The notes: generated by a model not told the origin, from the sequence alone. DNA of 64,000 nucleotides from Mangifera indica (GCF_011075055.1 NC_058149.1:8686449-8750448); one strand, 5' to 3'; positions 23,843 to 35,984 are shown, counted from the first letter of the stretch. Program-made: numbers and translations.

Positions 23843-24698
23843 GCCCAGAGGGCTTATTCTCATTTATTATGGTCTATTTTTTTTAATTAAATTTTAAAAT
23901 ACTCATTCATTACCAATTAAAATTAATTAAATTAATTAATTTTAAAATTTTATTTTATTTTTCACCTTAACCCTAAAAAACTAATAATTTCCCTTTATTA
24001 AAAAATTTAAAAAATTGTATTTTCTCTTGCTAGAGTTTTCAATTTTCTCCTTTCTTCTTTAGCAATTGGAGCTGATTGAGAGCTTCATTAGCCCATCCTT
24101 TATCTACTATCAATGACCCTGATAAAAAAACGACCGAAAAATGACGAGCCAATGAATGACTAAATGCATCCATAAAGGCTATTGATGGACGAATCGATTA
24201 TGATTTCATCAAATTTGATAGCGATTTGACTAAATTCAAAGGTGGGACACATTTTCCACCTCTGAATCTGACTAAATCGTTGTCGAATCTAGTGAAATCA
24301 TAGCCAATGGCTTTTGTGGATGCGTTTGACTGTTTGTCAGTTTGCTATTTTTCAGTCTTTTTTCAATTAAGGTCATTGACGACAGGTAGATGATGGGCTA
24401 ACAAGGCTCTTGGTTGGGTTCGATTATCAAAGAAGAAACGAGGAAATTGAAAACTCTAATAAGGGGAAATATAACTTTTAACATTTTTAGATATAAAAAA
24501 ATTATTAGTCTTTTAGAATATAAAGAGAAAAAACAATAAAATTTTAGTTTTTTTTAATATTATTAATTAAATAATAATTTTAATTTTTAAATTATTAATT
24601 TTAATCATTAATAATAAGTAAGTATTTAAATTTTTAAAAATTATTAAATAAAAACTTTTGAGAAAATTGCAAACATTGGGTGGGTATGCCCTTTGGCC
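23843..24698. mobile_element. foldback Mutator-like element, copy 2
   Basis: 856 bp, starting GCCCAGAGGGCTTATTCT and ending GGTATGCCCTTTGGCC. The flanking 9-mers ATTTTCCAA (23834-23842) and ATTTTCTAA (24699-24707) match at 8 of 9. The interior shows mirrored blocks: TGGCTATGATTT/TTTCACTAG phrases near 24290 answer AATCGATTATGATTT near 24190. There is no coding capacity. Confidence 0.65.
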
Positions 24699-24707
24699 AT
24701 TTTCTAA

Positions 24708-25253
24708 ATAAAAAAATAATGACACCCATCTTTCAATTTTGTGATGGGAAAGAAAGAGATTCATAAATCGAAATCAAATCAAAATCAAATCAAGAGATTA
24801 GTGGGGCAGTTAAAGAAAAGAAAAGGTAAATGGCTGCCAGCTAAGTGAAAATCCAAAGGGACAAATAGAAACGCCCGTGAGGCCGACAAAGTGACCTTAG
24901 TGTCCCGGGATAAACGGGGTATCTGTGGGGTCTTCTTCACATGCCTCCATGTGATTTGATTGTCAACTTCTAATCCAGTTACATTTTTTCTCTTAATTTT
25001 CCCTTTCCCTCCTTGGCTGTGCATCTCACTTCCTCTAATTTCATAAATAATATATCATAAAGTTTCTATTATCATTCTGACTACAAAGAAATGAGATGAT
25101 TCAAACTACTTGTATTAAAAAAATCACCTGTATTAAATGACGTCAGTTCTATTAGTATAATTTGTACAAACATTATTATCATTTTTTAATTTGTTTTATT
25201 ATTGATATAATACTAAAACCTTATAAAGAGAAAAACAAAGTAAATTTTTAGAA
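24708..25253. other. intergenic DNA
   Basis: No recognised feature. A 79-aa minus-strand open frame at 24785-25024 has no recognisable domain and is not supported as a gene. Confidence 0.4.
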
Positions 25254-26013
25254 GGTTAAATGACTAATTCCCACCCAAAGTTTGTTGGTTTTCTAAGTTT
25301 TTGTCATTTAGTTATGGAAATCTTATTTATTCACTCATAGACTGTTAAAGTTAACGAAACTCTAATTTTTTAAAATTTTATCTCATTTTCCCTCTTTAAA
25401 CCCTAAAAACTAACAATTTTTTTTTAGACTAAATTTTAAAAAATAACATTTTTTCTATAGAGTTTAGTTTTCAATTTCTGGTGACATCTTTAGCAGCCTT
25501 TCTCTCTCGATGCTTCCTCTTCCTCCGGTAGTGTCTCTCTTGTCATCTTTCCCTTCTCCAACTGGTTATTCAAGTTGGGAAGACGAGACAAAGCTCTTTC
25601 TCTTCCCTGACAAAGACAAGGGATCTTGTCTTCTTCTGGGAGGAAATTTGTCTTCCAAACGAGCGATGCACGACCATTGGAGTGAGAAGAGACGCTAAGA
25701 TAAACCACTAAAGGAAGAGGAATTGTCGGAAAGGAGAAATCTCTGGATGAAGTGGCTGAATATTAAAGTTAAACCCTAAGGGGAAAATGTGATTTTTCAA
25801 AACTTGGCATAGGGTGAAAATTGTTATTTTTTAGGGTTTAAGGGGAAAAAGAGATAAAATTTTAGTTTATTTTTAATATTAAAGATAAAATAATGATTTT
25901 GTCATAAAACTAACAGACTTAACAATCCATGGGTGGGTAAATAAGATTTTCTAAATTAAAAAGTAAGAATTTAAGAAAACAATATTCATTGGATGGGAAA
26001 TAGTCCTTTGGCC
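25254..26013. mobile_element. foldback Mutator-like element, copy 3
   Basis: 760 bp, left end GGTTAAATGACTAATTCCCA, right end GGGAAATAGTCCTTTGGCC. The halves mirror each other, for example CCCTAAAAACTAACAATT answered by a TTTTTAGGGTTTAAGGGG stretch. The 9-mers outside are a poor match (TTTTTAGAA and TTTTAATTA), so the duplication is decayed or the left end is altered. The overlapping frames at 25490-25708 lie in the central palindrome and are not genes. Confidence 0.65.
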
Positions 26014-26022
26014 TTTTAATTA

Positions 26023-26198
26023 AGTTTGAAGAAAATTATTAATTTTCAAAAGTGGAAAAATAGAATAAAATTTTATTTTTTTAATATCATTAATTAAATA
26101 ATATTTTTACTATTATAATTAATATATAATTTTAACATAATTGAATGACAAGCGAATATTTAAATTTTTAAACCTTGGATGGAGTAAGTCTTGTGGCC
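26023..26198. mobile_element. right-end fragment of a foldback element
   Basis: Ends AGTAAGTCTTGTGGCC like copy 1, but the matching left end is missing. It directly adjoins copy 3, so the missing part was probably lost by deletion or rearrangement there. Confidence 0.5.
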
Positions 26199-26284
26199 AA
26201 TAATTTTCAACAAAACACCTCTTTTAAGTAAATATACACTATTTCTCACCCTACACAACCATTTGTTAAGTTTTAAACCTACCA

Positions 26285-26985
26285 ATGGCAGCTTCGCCTA
26301 TTTCTTAACCTCGCCCTACATCTTCTAAAACCAAGTCCTTTGTCGGCAACAAGCGCAAAGAAGACATATCAGGCCAACATCGTGGTAGCTTGAGTTGTGG
26401 CTGATACCAGTCTCGGCTCCAAGGGTATGGTCCGCATGGACAAGATGAATTTCACTGCCAGCAGCGAGGTCCTCATCACAAATGATGGTGCAACAATCTT
26501 GAAAAATATGGAAGTCCTTCAGCCAACTGCCAAGATGCTCGTCCAGCTATTGAAGTCTCAGCATATGCTGCCGACGATGGCAGTCTTTAGGTTGATGATA
26601 CTGAGAAGGAAGTAAAAAAAAATGCACATATGAAAATGCAGGTAAAACAAGAATAAAACAACTACATTGAAGGATGAAGGAACATCTTCTCACCTAAAGA
26701 TTAGCTAGCTCGAGAGCAGAGAGACGAGGGTATTGACTTCGAGGCATATTGAATAGCGAAGAAGGTTTGATTCGGTTTTAAAGTAAAGGGTTGGTTTGTT
26801 TAAGGGAGAAGAAGACAAGGGAAGGTGTGTGAACTGAGGCTCTATAACTTTCATCACTAAAGTACTAAAAAGGTTAGAAGGGACAGCTAGCTGATGATCC
26901 TGAGATGGTCAAAGGTTTAGTTCTTGATAAGAAAATGGGTCATGCGGTAGGTGGGCTCACGTGCATAGAAGAGGGGAAAAAAATT
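26285..26985 (+). pseudogene. CCT4: broken CCT4 (TCP-1 delta chaperonin) retropseudogene
   Basis: The intact gene encodes the delta subunit of the cytosolic TRiC/CCT chaperonin. Here only two regions survive. 26285-26600 matches the N-terminus: KTKSFVGNKRKEDI, then frame-shifted [15 protein letters not shown], and [20 protein letters not shown], which contains the NDGATIL ATP-site motif. About 26890-26985 matches a middle segment: DPEMVKGLVLDKKMGHAVGG. Stops and frameshifts separate them, and the DGTTTVV nucleotide motif is lost. The pieces run together without introns, which fits a retrocopy that later suffered deletion; no poly(A) tail or target duplication was found. It is not functional as a chaperonin. 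Confidence 0.75.
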
Positions 26986-27348
26986 ACTTTCTTTATTTCA
27001 ATATTATTTTTAGTGTATCTTTGTCTTTTTACTTGTTTTTAGGTCTTATTAATAGAATAGGGACGAAATTTAAGAGTGGACACATTGTTCTGATATAGTT
27101 TATATGAGAAATAGTCAATCTGCCTTGAAAGTATATAGAAAGTGAGTTATTGAACATCTAGTTCAAGTCATCAACCTCCTAGTTCCACCTCCACCACTTC
27201 TTCCCAAAAATCTACAGAAGAAATATATTTGTGTTGTAATTCATGTCAAACATCTTTATGATGTCTACCAAAGTACGAATCATGAATTGGTAGAGAAGAA
27301 GACCCTAGTACAAATAGATATGTTGTATCAAACTCTAATCTCTGTAAG

Positions 27349-27963
27349 ATGGTAGATTTTAAACCTATTAAAGACGATGTTCTTGAGTTTCAAAAGCATT
27401 TAAGTACAAAATTTGGCACAACCCTTATTGAAACTTAGAAAGTGACTTGTTTAATGGAAAAATTACCTCCTAGTTGATTTGATTTTTCCAAGTTTCTTCG
27501 GCATGAAAAAGTACATTTTTCCATGACTCGTGTTAAAAATTTCACTTATAATTGAGGAAAGCTATAAACATGGAAGTGTAAATGGAAATAGGAATATTAA
27601 AGTAAACCTAGTAGACACTCTAGAAATTTCAGAAAAAAAACAAAAAACAAAAATATTAGGTTTCACTCAAGAAGAAAAAAAATAAGAACAAAAATAACTA
27701 ACGTCCTCAAAGTAGTCAAGAGAATTCTATAGGTAAAAGAGATAAGCATTGCTATATTTTTTGGAGGACTAATCACTTGGCTATGGCTTGTTATTTCAAG
27801 AAGATTGAAGCTCATAAGTCTAAAACTAAGAAATTTTGGAAATACTTGAAATACCAAATCCATGCGTTAGAAGATAATGAGGATTCTAGTGAACCAGTTA
27901 TTAAATACAATTCCAAATCTTTAAATATTAATTTCATTGATGAGAATAATAATGGCGGTTAAA
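27349..27963 (+). pseudogene. Ty1/copia gag remnant
   Basis: Translated pieces are typical of copia gag: MVDFKPIKDDVLEFQKHLST, then CLMEKLPPS and FSKFLRHEK, followed by a basic region and a decayed zinc knuckle (HCYIFWRTNHLAMAC, with the second Cys lost). A final open stretch is at 27777-27962. Several stops and frameshifts interrupt it. It is probably the 5' half of the element whose polymerase end lies at 31.2-32.4 kb, with later insertions between; this link is an inference. Confidence 0.65.
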
Positions 27964-28439
27964 TTCAGGTGCAAATGCAAATGTTTATTTTTTTCGGTTA
28001 TTTTCAAAATTATCATAACTCAAGTGAAAGTGTGATTCCTAGTAGCAACTCTACCACTCAAATCTCAAACAATTAGTGTTAGTGTATTATAGCACATGAA
28101 TAAAACAAATGCATGGGAAACAATATTTAAAATTTTAAATATTACTAATAAAACACATATTTGGCACCAAATCCTATGGGATATGTTTATAAGGATCATT
28201 ATGCAATCATGTTAGCACATGTTTTAGAACCATACGTAGGGGGTTTAAGAAACACATACTCCTATTGATGTCTCTTTTTACTTCATCAACAATGACTGTG
28301 TGAGAGAACCGTTTCTGTTCCAAGAGTATGAAGGCACCAAGAAGTTTACACGATGCACTTTGATTGAATGGAGGCTATGGATAGCTTTAAAAGTCCACTA
28401 GAACCCTTTGGCGAACATGATGAATATGTGTGTCTTCAA

Positions 28440-30663
28440 AAGGTTGAAATTTGACTCATTATATAGAATATGATGAACGATCATGCACATGACATGTATG
28501 GTTGTTCCCACAAGTCGTATCATATTGATATTGTTTGAAATCTATCATTATTTGGGTTTTCAAATATGTTATAAGATCATTGGATGAGGTCAATCCAAAA
28601 TATTGAATGCTTGTGCATCTTTCATACATGGTCTTTCATGTGATGTGTCACTTATCTAATTTTCAATCAATCTTTACCCAAATTAGATAAAGTCAACACC
28701 TCATTATGCCATTCAACCTCATTATGCCATTCAAATCCATTCATTTCTAAGTGATTACATTTTATTGCTTCAAGTAGACATAATCATACTTAAATCCAAT
28801 TATTTTATAGAACTCAAAAGTGACAATCTAGATATCAAACATGATTCATGCCAAATAACCCAAGACCTGTAAAATCAAGATCTACCCCTTTTGTGTGTGA
28901 CTCATAGACTTTTCATCATGTTGATAATGAACAAATTTATGTCCAATCTATAATATTTAGCCATTTGAATACAGATCAAAACAGGTCTTTAGTAAGACAT
29001 CATGATTACCTAACTGACAAAGTGTTAGTGATTGCCAACAATTATCATATAATTTGATCTTTTCATCAAACTTTATCTTTTCAAGGTTGAGACACAAATT
29101 AGTGTCTACCTTAGCAACTACTAATCCTACTATGATCTTAGATTGAGCAACTACTAAGTCTACTAGAGATAATTGAGTTTGCAGATTGACATTTGTATCA
29201 ATGACCAACAATATTACATTGAGCAACTACTAATCCTACTATGATCTTAGATTTACATTGTTGTTGACATTTGTCAATAAGTCTATTAGAGATATCAACT
29301 TCAATACCTAAAAGTGATGAATTCTTTATTGATTTATAGCCTTCGAACATTTTTCAATCTAGACAATAACTGTTATTCTTATCATCTTTTCTCAAAGATT
29401 ATGTTGGACTAATATCAAACCACATCGATCCTTCTACAAGACAGTCTAATGATATTAAATTTAAGGATCATATGTACCATATTTTGTTAGAAAATGTGTT
29501 CTATAAATACTAAAGTAACCATCTATATAAGATCTTCTGAGTGTGTTAATTCAATAGACTTGTCTACATAATATGCACCCATGTATTACACCAAGCTGTT
29601 AACAAAAAACTATGACACATGAGATATGTCACCACATTTTTCTGTAAGGTCATTCAACATTATGATATTTTTAAGGCCAAAGGACTATTTTCTACCCAAA
29701 GTATACTGCTTTCTCAAGTTTTTCTTATTAACTTTAAAAATTTAATTTACCTACCTATGAGTGGTCAAAATTAACTGAGTCCGTTAGTTATATCATTCCC
29801 CTCCAAAATCCTAACTAATAGTTTTTCCTCAACCCAAGTTTTCAAAAACAATGTTTTCCTTCTAGGGTTTCTAAGTTTTCAGATTTAATTTTTTGATGAT
29901 GTTTCTTCCTCTCTGATAACCTCCAGGTGATGTCTCTTTCTGTCCAGCTCGACATCCTTTTGATAGTTCACCTCAACGTCATCGTCAATGAAGATGACTT
30001 ATCTCTAATAAAGACAAATCGTCTTTGTCCAGTCTTTGTCTCTGATGAAGACACTGAGGAGAACTGCTAGAAGGAGACCGCATCAGAGAGAAAAAGACGC
30101 CATTTGGAGGTCATCAAAGAGGAAGAAATGTCACTAAAAAATTAAATCTGAAAACTTGGAAACCCTAGAGGGGAAAACACTGTTTTTGAAAATTTGGGTT
30201 GAGAGCAATTATTAGTTTTTAGGATTTAAGGGGGAAAAATGAAATCAAATTTAAGTTTATTTTTAATATTACAGATAAAAATATGGTTTTGCCTTTGAAA
30301 CCATTAATTTTAACTACCCATGAGTGGGTAAATAAGATTTTCAAAGTTAACGGGAGGAAACTTGAGAAAACAACATACTTTGAGTGGAAAATAGTCCTTT
30401 GGCCTATTTTTAACCATATTACCCCAATTTAATATCAAGATTATGGATTTTTTTTAGAGTGACCATTATATGTGAACATAGGGTTCTTACGATCAATTGA
30501 CATGTATTGATTCCCTCATTGCAATTCAACTATCCAAGTACATTCATCTAATCTTCAAAGAAAAAGAAACACGACAAAGCAAAGTCATTTTATTAATAAA
30601 AGGTTTGATTATAACATAATTACAAAAAATATGACAATTGCCATTAGGGCACTTATTCTAACA
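28440..30663 (-). repeat. LTR-like repeat family B, copy 2, split by a foldback element
   Basis: Read on the minus strand it begins TGTTAGAATAAGTGCCCTAA at 30663 and aligns with copy 1 (3835-5170) through to about 28440, once the 730-bp foldback element at 29675-30404 and one of its 9-bp duplications are removed. The net length is then about 1.48 kb. The segment GCAACTACTAATCCTACT occurs twice (about 29117 and 29223), a local duplication not present in copy 1. The minus-strand frame at 28957-29226 is a chance frame within it. Confidence 0.65.
29675..30404. mobile_element. foldback Mutator-like element, copy 4
   Basis: 730 bp with perfect 9-bp duplications TATTTTTAA (29666-29674 and 30405-30413). 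It starts GGCCAAAGGACTATTTTCTA and ends AAAATAGTCCTTTGGCC. The mirrored halves include TTTTCCTTCTAGGGTTTC on the left and CCCTAGAGGGGAAAAC on the right. It sits inside an LTR-like repeat, so it is younger than that repeat. Confidence 0.85.
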
Positions 30664-31194
30664 GTTAGAATTAGAGACATTGAATTGAAGATGACCTTTG
30701 AAAAGTTTTGTATTCTTAAAGATATACATAATGTAACATCCACAAGTACGTCTAAAAGGAAATTCTGTATTTTCATAAGAAAATTGAGTTAATTTAAAAT
30801 ATTAGTAAAGATGTAAAAGTGACAAAGTGTTTAAATAGAAATTTAAGTTGATGAATAACTACATAAGAAGGGTGCATACCCCGTGTATGCAATTATAGAT
30901 TGAATTTTATATAAGATATGTTATCACATGATTTTAGGCCATTATCCTATATTTTAATTGTTCAATCTTTATCCAAAGTAAGAGAGATATTTTATTGAGG
31001 CTATCTCCACAACTAGAGGTGATTCTAGTGACATTAAGTCTTATTTTTAGCATCAAATCATCAAGCAAGGAGAATAAGTAGGCAAAGGAATGTTGTTCAA
31101 AGCTTTAGATCCCTATTTTGAGTTTAGTGATTAATATGAATGATGAGTATGATGTACATATTAAAAATTTGAGGGTTTCAATGATTAAAGGGAT

Positions 31195-32413
31195 GTATTT
31201 TTCACTAGACGAGGGTAACTTGTTTGACCAATCTTCTCTTTACAAAAGTATAATATGAGTTTTTAGTATTTCAAACTGAGACGGCTAATATTAACTTTTC
31301 AATCAATAACTTAGTCAGTTTCTTCAAAGACCTACTTAACTTAAGTGGTAAGCATATAGAAGGCCACTCAAATATATTAAAGATAGTAATTATTGAAATT
31401 TTATTTTAATATGGTTCTCTGCTTTGGGTAGTCTATTTTACTGATTCTAACTGGGTCAACAACAAACAAGGTAGAAGATTTACAACAAACTGTTGTCTCT
31501 TTCTTGGTCAAAATTTAATTAGGTGGAGCTTAAGAATGTTGGAATTTCTTATATGGTTATACATTGATTGTGTGTTTAATTTGAGTAAAATAAAATTGAG
31601 TAAATGTATAATTCATAATCATTTTATTAGGGTTATGTGATTGTATTGTAAAAACCCATTTCACTTCATATTAGATTTTTTAATTTGAGTGATAAGTGTG
31701 AGTTTTTGTGGTCTATTGGACTGCAAATTGGATGGCTCAATAGACTTATTATTCTTAAAGACTAGGTCCCTTTCCCAAAACATAGTACGATACTTACACC
31801 TCATCTAAAACTATCACATTTTTGTGTCTGTTATTAGAAAAGAAGACCTCTATTATAGAATGACAATCAATCAAAAGTTTTTACATCAAATTAATCTACT
31901 TCAAGAGATAACTCAATTTGGTTTGTCTAAAACCTTTCGAATTTTATTTCAGTGTTTTATAATCTTATGTGCTTGAATTTATTGGGAATTGAATTGACAT
32001 TATGAGAAATTGTAGTTCTAAATATTGCTTTGCTCAATTCACAGTTTGTTTACAAAGAAAATATATAGTAGTAGTTTTATCTATCATTGAAGTTGAATAC
32101 CCTGAAACAACCTCTGAAATTGTCTAGATTAAAAGCTTTTTTTTTTTTTTCTAAACGCGGCCTTTCATTTTCATCACCTCCAACTCTTTGGTGTGATAAA
32201 CAAAGTATGATCTCTCTAGTATCTAATCCGGTGTTTCATACTCACACTAAACATATAAAGATATTTGATGTTCAATATGTTAGAAATCAAGTTACAAGAA
32301 GACAATTAGACAATCAGTGTGCTTGTACTAAATGTCAAAAAGCAGATATTCTCACGAAAGCTTTGGTTGTTGTTCAATTTGTCATCTTAAGAAGTATACT
32401 TCAAAGTATTTAA
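31195..32413 (+). pseudogene. Ty1/copia reverse transcriptase end and RNase H remnant
   Basis: The left part (31195-31531) reads LFDQSSLYKS, QYLTLTRADINFSINNLSQF and then GQNLIRWSLR, the end of copia reverse transcriptase running into RNase H. After a 518-bp solo LTR the frame resumes as RKYIVVVLS..VEYPETTSEIV and continues in 32087-32413 with LSFSSPPTLWCDKQSMISLV, HTKHIKIFDVQYVRNQVT and QKADILTKAL, the standard copia C-terminus. Stops and a T-run expansion (near 32140) break it. Confidence 0.8.
31537..32054 (+). mobile_element. solo LTR inside the copia RNase H
   Basis: A 518-bp sequence starting TGTTGGAATTTC and ending GTTTGTTTACA, flanked by the perfect 5-bp duplication AAGAA (31532-31536 and 32055-32059). 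Removing it with one AAGAA restores the copia frame across the junction (WSLR joined to KYIVVV). That confirms an insertion of LTR type whose internal part was lost by LTR-LTR recombination. The strand is nominal. Confidence 0.8.
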
Positions 32414-32597
32414 CTACGACAGTTTATCTGATACTTTAGATTGCAGAAAATTGGATTCCAATTAATTTTTTTACTAAAGTGAAATATTACAACTTCTATT
32501 TATAGATGAATTTTGAGTAAACAAAGCTAATTTGTCCGACTTTTGAAGAAACGTCAAGCAGTAGGTTGGATTTGTATAAAAGAATTAGAGTTTAGCT

Positions 32598-32925
32598 TAA
32601 AAGGGAATGTTAGAGATAAGAAACTAGCTAAAGTAATTAAGAGATATGGTGTGTTGTTGAGAGTTTGTCAGGCGTTAAAGCTTAGTTTAAGGGGGAATGT
32701 TAAGAAGAAAAGCTAGCTGACTAATTCTATTGAGATGTTGTGAGATATTAATAGTACTATGCTGCTACCATTGTTTATATACTAATGGACCCACTCCTGA
32801 AGTTGATAGAATAAGTTGAATTTCTATGATCACAACTACCCAAAGCTTATAAAATTTAATTAATCAATTTCTCTCTTAATTCTGTTGAATTCTTCAATTC
32901 TTCTCACACTCAAAACATGCAACAC
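32598..32925 (+). repeat. copia polypurine tract and probable 3' LTR
   Basis: A polypurine stretch AAGGGAA followed by TGTTAGAG (32608) and, 90 bp on, AAGGGGGAA followed by TGTTAAGAAG (32698) show the end of a copia internal region and its LTR start. The two are imperfect tandem copies. The 3' end of the LTR, near AACATGCAACA at about 32922, is a guess. Confidence 0.45.
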
Positions 32926-33519
32926 AAGTTGAAAACACTTTAAAAAAATCTCTTACACTTTCACCACTACAAGACTTGGCAATTATTTTCTAATGATCAT
33001 GCTCACCGAGAAGAATGACTGAATGCTTTTTGAGTTGTATCTTAGAGCCTTTATAGTACCGTTCATATCCAAACGAAGGGGACGACTCTTTGGTTTTAAG
33101 ACAACACATATTTGCATATTTTTTCTTAAGCTCAAACTTGTATTCTTTTTCGATAATTTTTATTGATATAAATATATAATATTGTCAATAAATGATCTGT
33201 ATTTGATTAGTAAGCCCCATTTTCTTCCTGAGATTCAATTCACATCAATATTTATTTTGCAAAAGCTATAGACATAGGAACAAGAATATTAGGAACTAAA
33301 TTTTTTTATAGATATACGGTTGATTTGCGTGGTTTTGGAAAGAAAATCTTTTTCTATGTCCATTGAGGTTTGGCTTATTGTCGGAAGACCTTCTATATTT
33401 TTAAAACATTTATATCTTTTACCTTGTGTAGAATTATTCAATCGTAATGTACCCTTTGATACATCTCCAAATAAGGCAATTTATGCGAAGTAATAGTACT
33501 AGAAGTAAATATTGTCTCC

Positions 33520-33522
<3 letters not shown>
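32926..33522. other. intergenic DNA
   Basis: AT-rich, no recognised feature. Confidence 0.4.

Positions 33523-33587
<65 letters not shown>
33523..33587. repeat. (TA)n microsatellite
   Basis: About 32 uninterrupted TA units, followed by AAA. An open frame reading IYIYIY crosses it and is an artefact. Confidence 0.95.
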
Positions 33588-33592
<5 letters not shown>

Positions 33593-33727
33593 TGTTGTAA
33601 GGCTTTTGTGAAAATTATGAGAAACCTTCTTAAATTTCTACATAAATTAGTCCTTGCCGATTTTTCAAAGCATGTTACTAGGCTTGAAATTGGGGAACCT
33701 TAAATCAAAAGAGATTAATAAAATATA

Positions 33728-34597
33728 GGCCAAAGGGTTATTTCCTACCAACGTTTTAGCTCAATTTTAAAAACATACTCATGACAGATAAAAAATCTAA
33801 ACACTCACCCATGGATTACCTGCCATTACAATTTTCAGTTAGAAGTAATGGTAAAATCATTGTTTCACCATTAAACTCTAAATTTTTAAAAGTTAATATC
33901 ATTTTCCCCCTAGGTATTAAAAACTAACATTTCACCCATTTTTCAAAGTTTAAAAAGTTTATATTTCACCCCTACCATTTCGATCATCGATTGACGTTTT
34001 ACATCCATCTTCTAGATCCGTTGACAAAGGATAACTACCTAACCATTAAGAAGATGACAACCGTCATCATCACGTCTGAAAGATGTGACAAAGGATGATG
34101 CTTTGTCATCCTTTGTTGGGTTTGGACGATGTGACGATGAAGGATGACGCTTCGTCAAGTTGGCCAGACAATGAAGTATCGTCCTTTATCATCGCATCTA
34201 AACGACATCATGAAGAGTCTTCTCTTGTTGTGCCTATCGTCATTCTTCATGGTGGTTAGGTGGCTGTCTTTCGTTGTTGAATTTGGAAGATAGGTAAAAA
34301 GCGTTGAAAGATGGCTAGAATGGTGGAGGTCGGAGAAGCTAAACAAACCTTAAGGGTGAAATTTAAACTTTTTAAATTTTAAGAATGAGGTAAAATATTA
34401 GTTTTTAAAACTTGAGGGAAAAACGGTATCAACTATTAAAAATTTAGAGTTTAGTGATAAAATAACGATTTTACCTTTGCTTCTAACCGAAAATTTTAAC
34501 GGCAGTTAACCCATGAGTGAGTGTTTGAGTTTTTCATATATCATGAGTATGTTTTTAAGATTGAGTTAAAATTTTTGTGGAAAATAACCTTTTGCCC
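33728..34597. mobile_element. foldback Mutator-like element, copy 5
   Basis: 870 bp with perfect 9-bp duplications TAAAATATA (33719-33727 and 34598-34606). It starts GGCCAAAGGGTTATTTCCTA and ends AAAATAACCTTTTGCCC. The centre repeats GATGACAAAGGATGA / TCATCCTTTGT blocks, giving extra hairpins. The 34155-34346 minus frame lies in this centre. Confidence 0.82.
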
Positions 34598-34606
34598 TAA
34601 AATATA

Positions 34607-35975
34607 TTCACCCTTTTAAATAAGCATAGATTTATGTAAAATTTGTGAAACTTTTGAGGCTAGAATTGTTTAATGCCTTTTTCAAAGGGAAGATTAATAA
34701 ATTTTAACAAAGAAATTTCTGATACTTTAAGTGAAGTTTCATTTTTAGGTTTCAAGAAATATTTTCTAAGTGAGAAAGCTTTTAGATTGATTCACAAACT
34801 TAGATAGAAGAAAAGATAAATAAATATATATACAAATGGTTAAATACCATGGAAACTAACAGTGATGATTACCCAAAAATTATTTTTTTCTAATTTTATC
34901 ATACTTATGTTTACGTCATTCAATTATTTAGGTTACGATAAAAATTTTCAAACATATACATGAATGATGTTGCAGTAATTAACTTATGATTAATTCATTC
35001 AGGAAAATTCAACATTTAATAGTTGTTGAGTTAAGGCTACACCAATAAGTACGAATAATTTTAAATAGAGTAATATTATTTTTATAATTTTTTCCAAAAC
35101 TGATAAGGTATTACCCACTAATTAACACAACATTTATATTATAATTTAACTTTATATTTAATGTGAAACACATTATTTTGAATACAAAACTTTATGTATA
35201 CACTTTATAGGATTAGAATTATCAATTTTTAAATTTAATTTGGTTTTATCTCATTCAGTAGAGTTCATCATTTATGACTTCCAAATCAGCAAATAAAAAA
35301 TGTATAACTTATCATTTTTAATACTATTTATTTATTAACCTGATACGATATGACACAAAAAAATTAGATTAGAGTTAAATTTTTTGATATAAAATTTATT
35401 TAAGTCAACCTAACATAATTCAAAACTAAATAAGATAGTGTTATAGTTAACACGAGAGTAAACTGAATAAATCTAAATTGACTCAAATATTTAAATAAAT
35501 ATTACTAAAATTTGTTAGAGATAAATTCTGATAATGTTAAATGATAATATAAACAATAATTAAAATCCTTATAAATTATATATACTTTAGTTAAAATTGA
35601 AAAATTTTAATCTAAAATCTGAACTAATATGATACGAATATAATCTTATGATACAAATCATTTACAAAATAATATGTGATAACTAATTGACTGTTAATAC
35701 TAGAAAAATAATAATTAACAATCCATTAGTATTAAGACTCATTAACTTTATGAGCTTACATTAAAAATCATCACCCTTGGTAAAAAGTTTTACCCTAATT
35801 GAGGTTGTGAAAGCCAAATACTCTAAAGCGAGTGAGGGAAGACTTTTTCCTGGACATGTGGGGGCCAAATTGCGCCCCCACTGGGGTAACCATCACCGTC
35901 AGATCCGGCAGGTTGCATCCACGCCGCACGTGTATTGACGAGCTACGTAGGACTACAAAAATTATAAATTATATA
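34607..35975. other. AT-rich intergenic DNA with a GC-rich tail
   Basis: 34607-35800 shows no gene; phrases such as GATACGATATGACAC and GATACGAATATAATC recur weakly. 35835-35950 is sharply richer in G+C and may be retained promoter DNA of the downstream MIR396 gene. Confidence 0.35.
35927..35932. promoter_or_regulatory. G-box (CACGTG)
   Basis: CACGTG within the GC-rich block 35835-35950, about 1 kb before the MIR396 TATA box and separated from it by foldback copy 6. bHLH and bZIP factors bind this motif; its use here is untested. Confidence 0.35.
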
Positions 35976-35984
35976 TTAAAGATA

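Noticed and set aside
33512..33703. Frame reading IYIYIY then a short tail
   Set aside because: Produced by the TA microsatellite.
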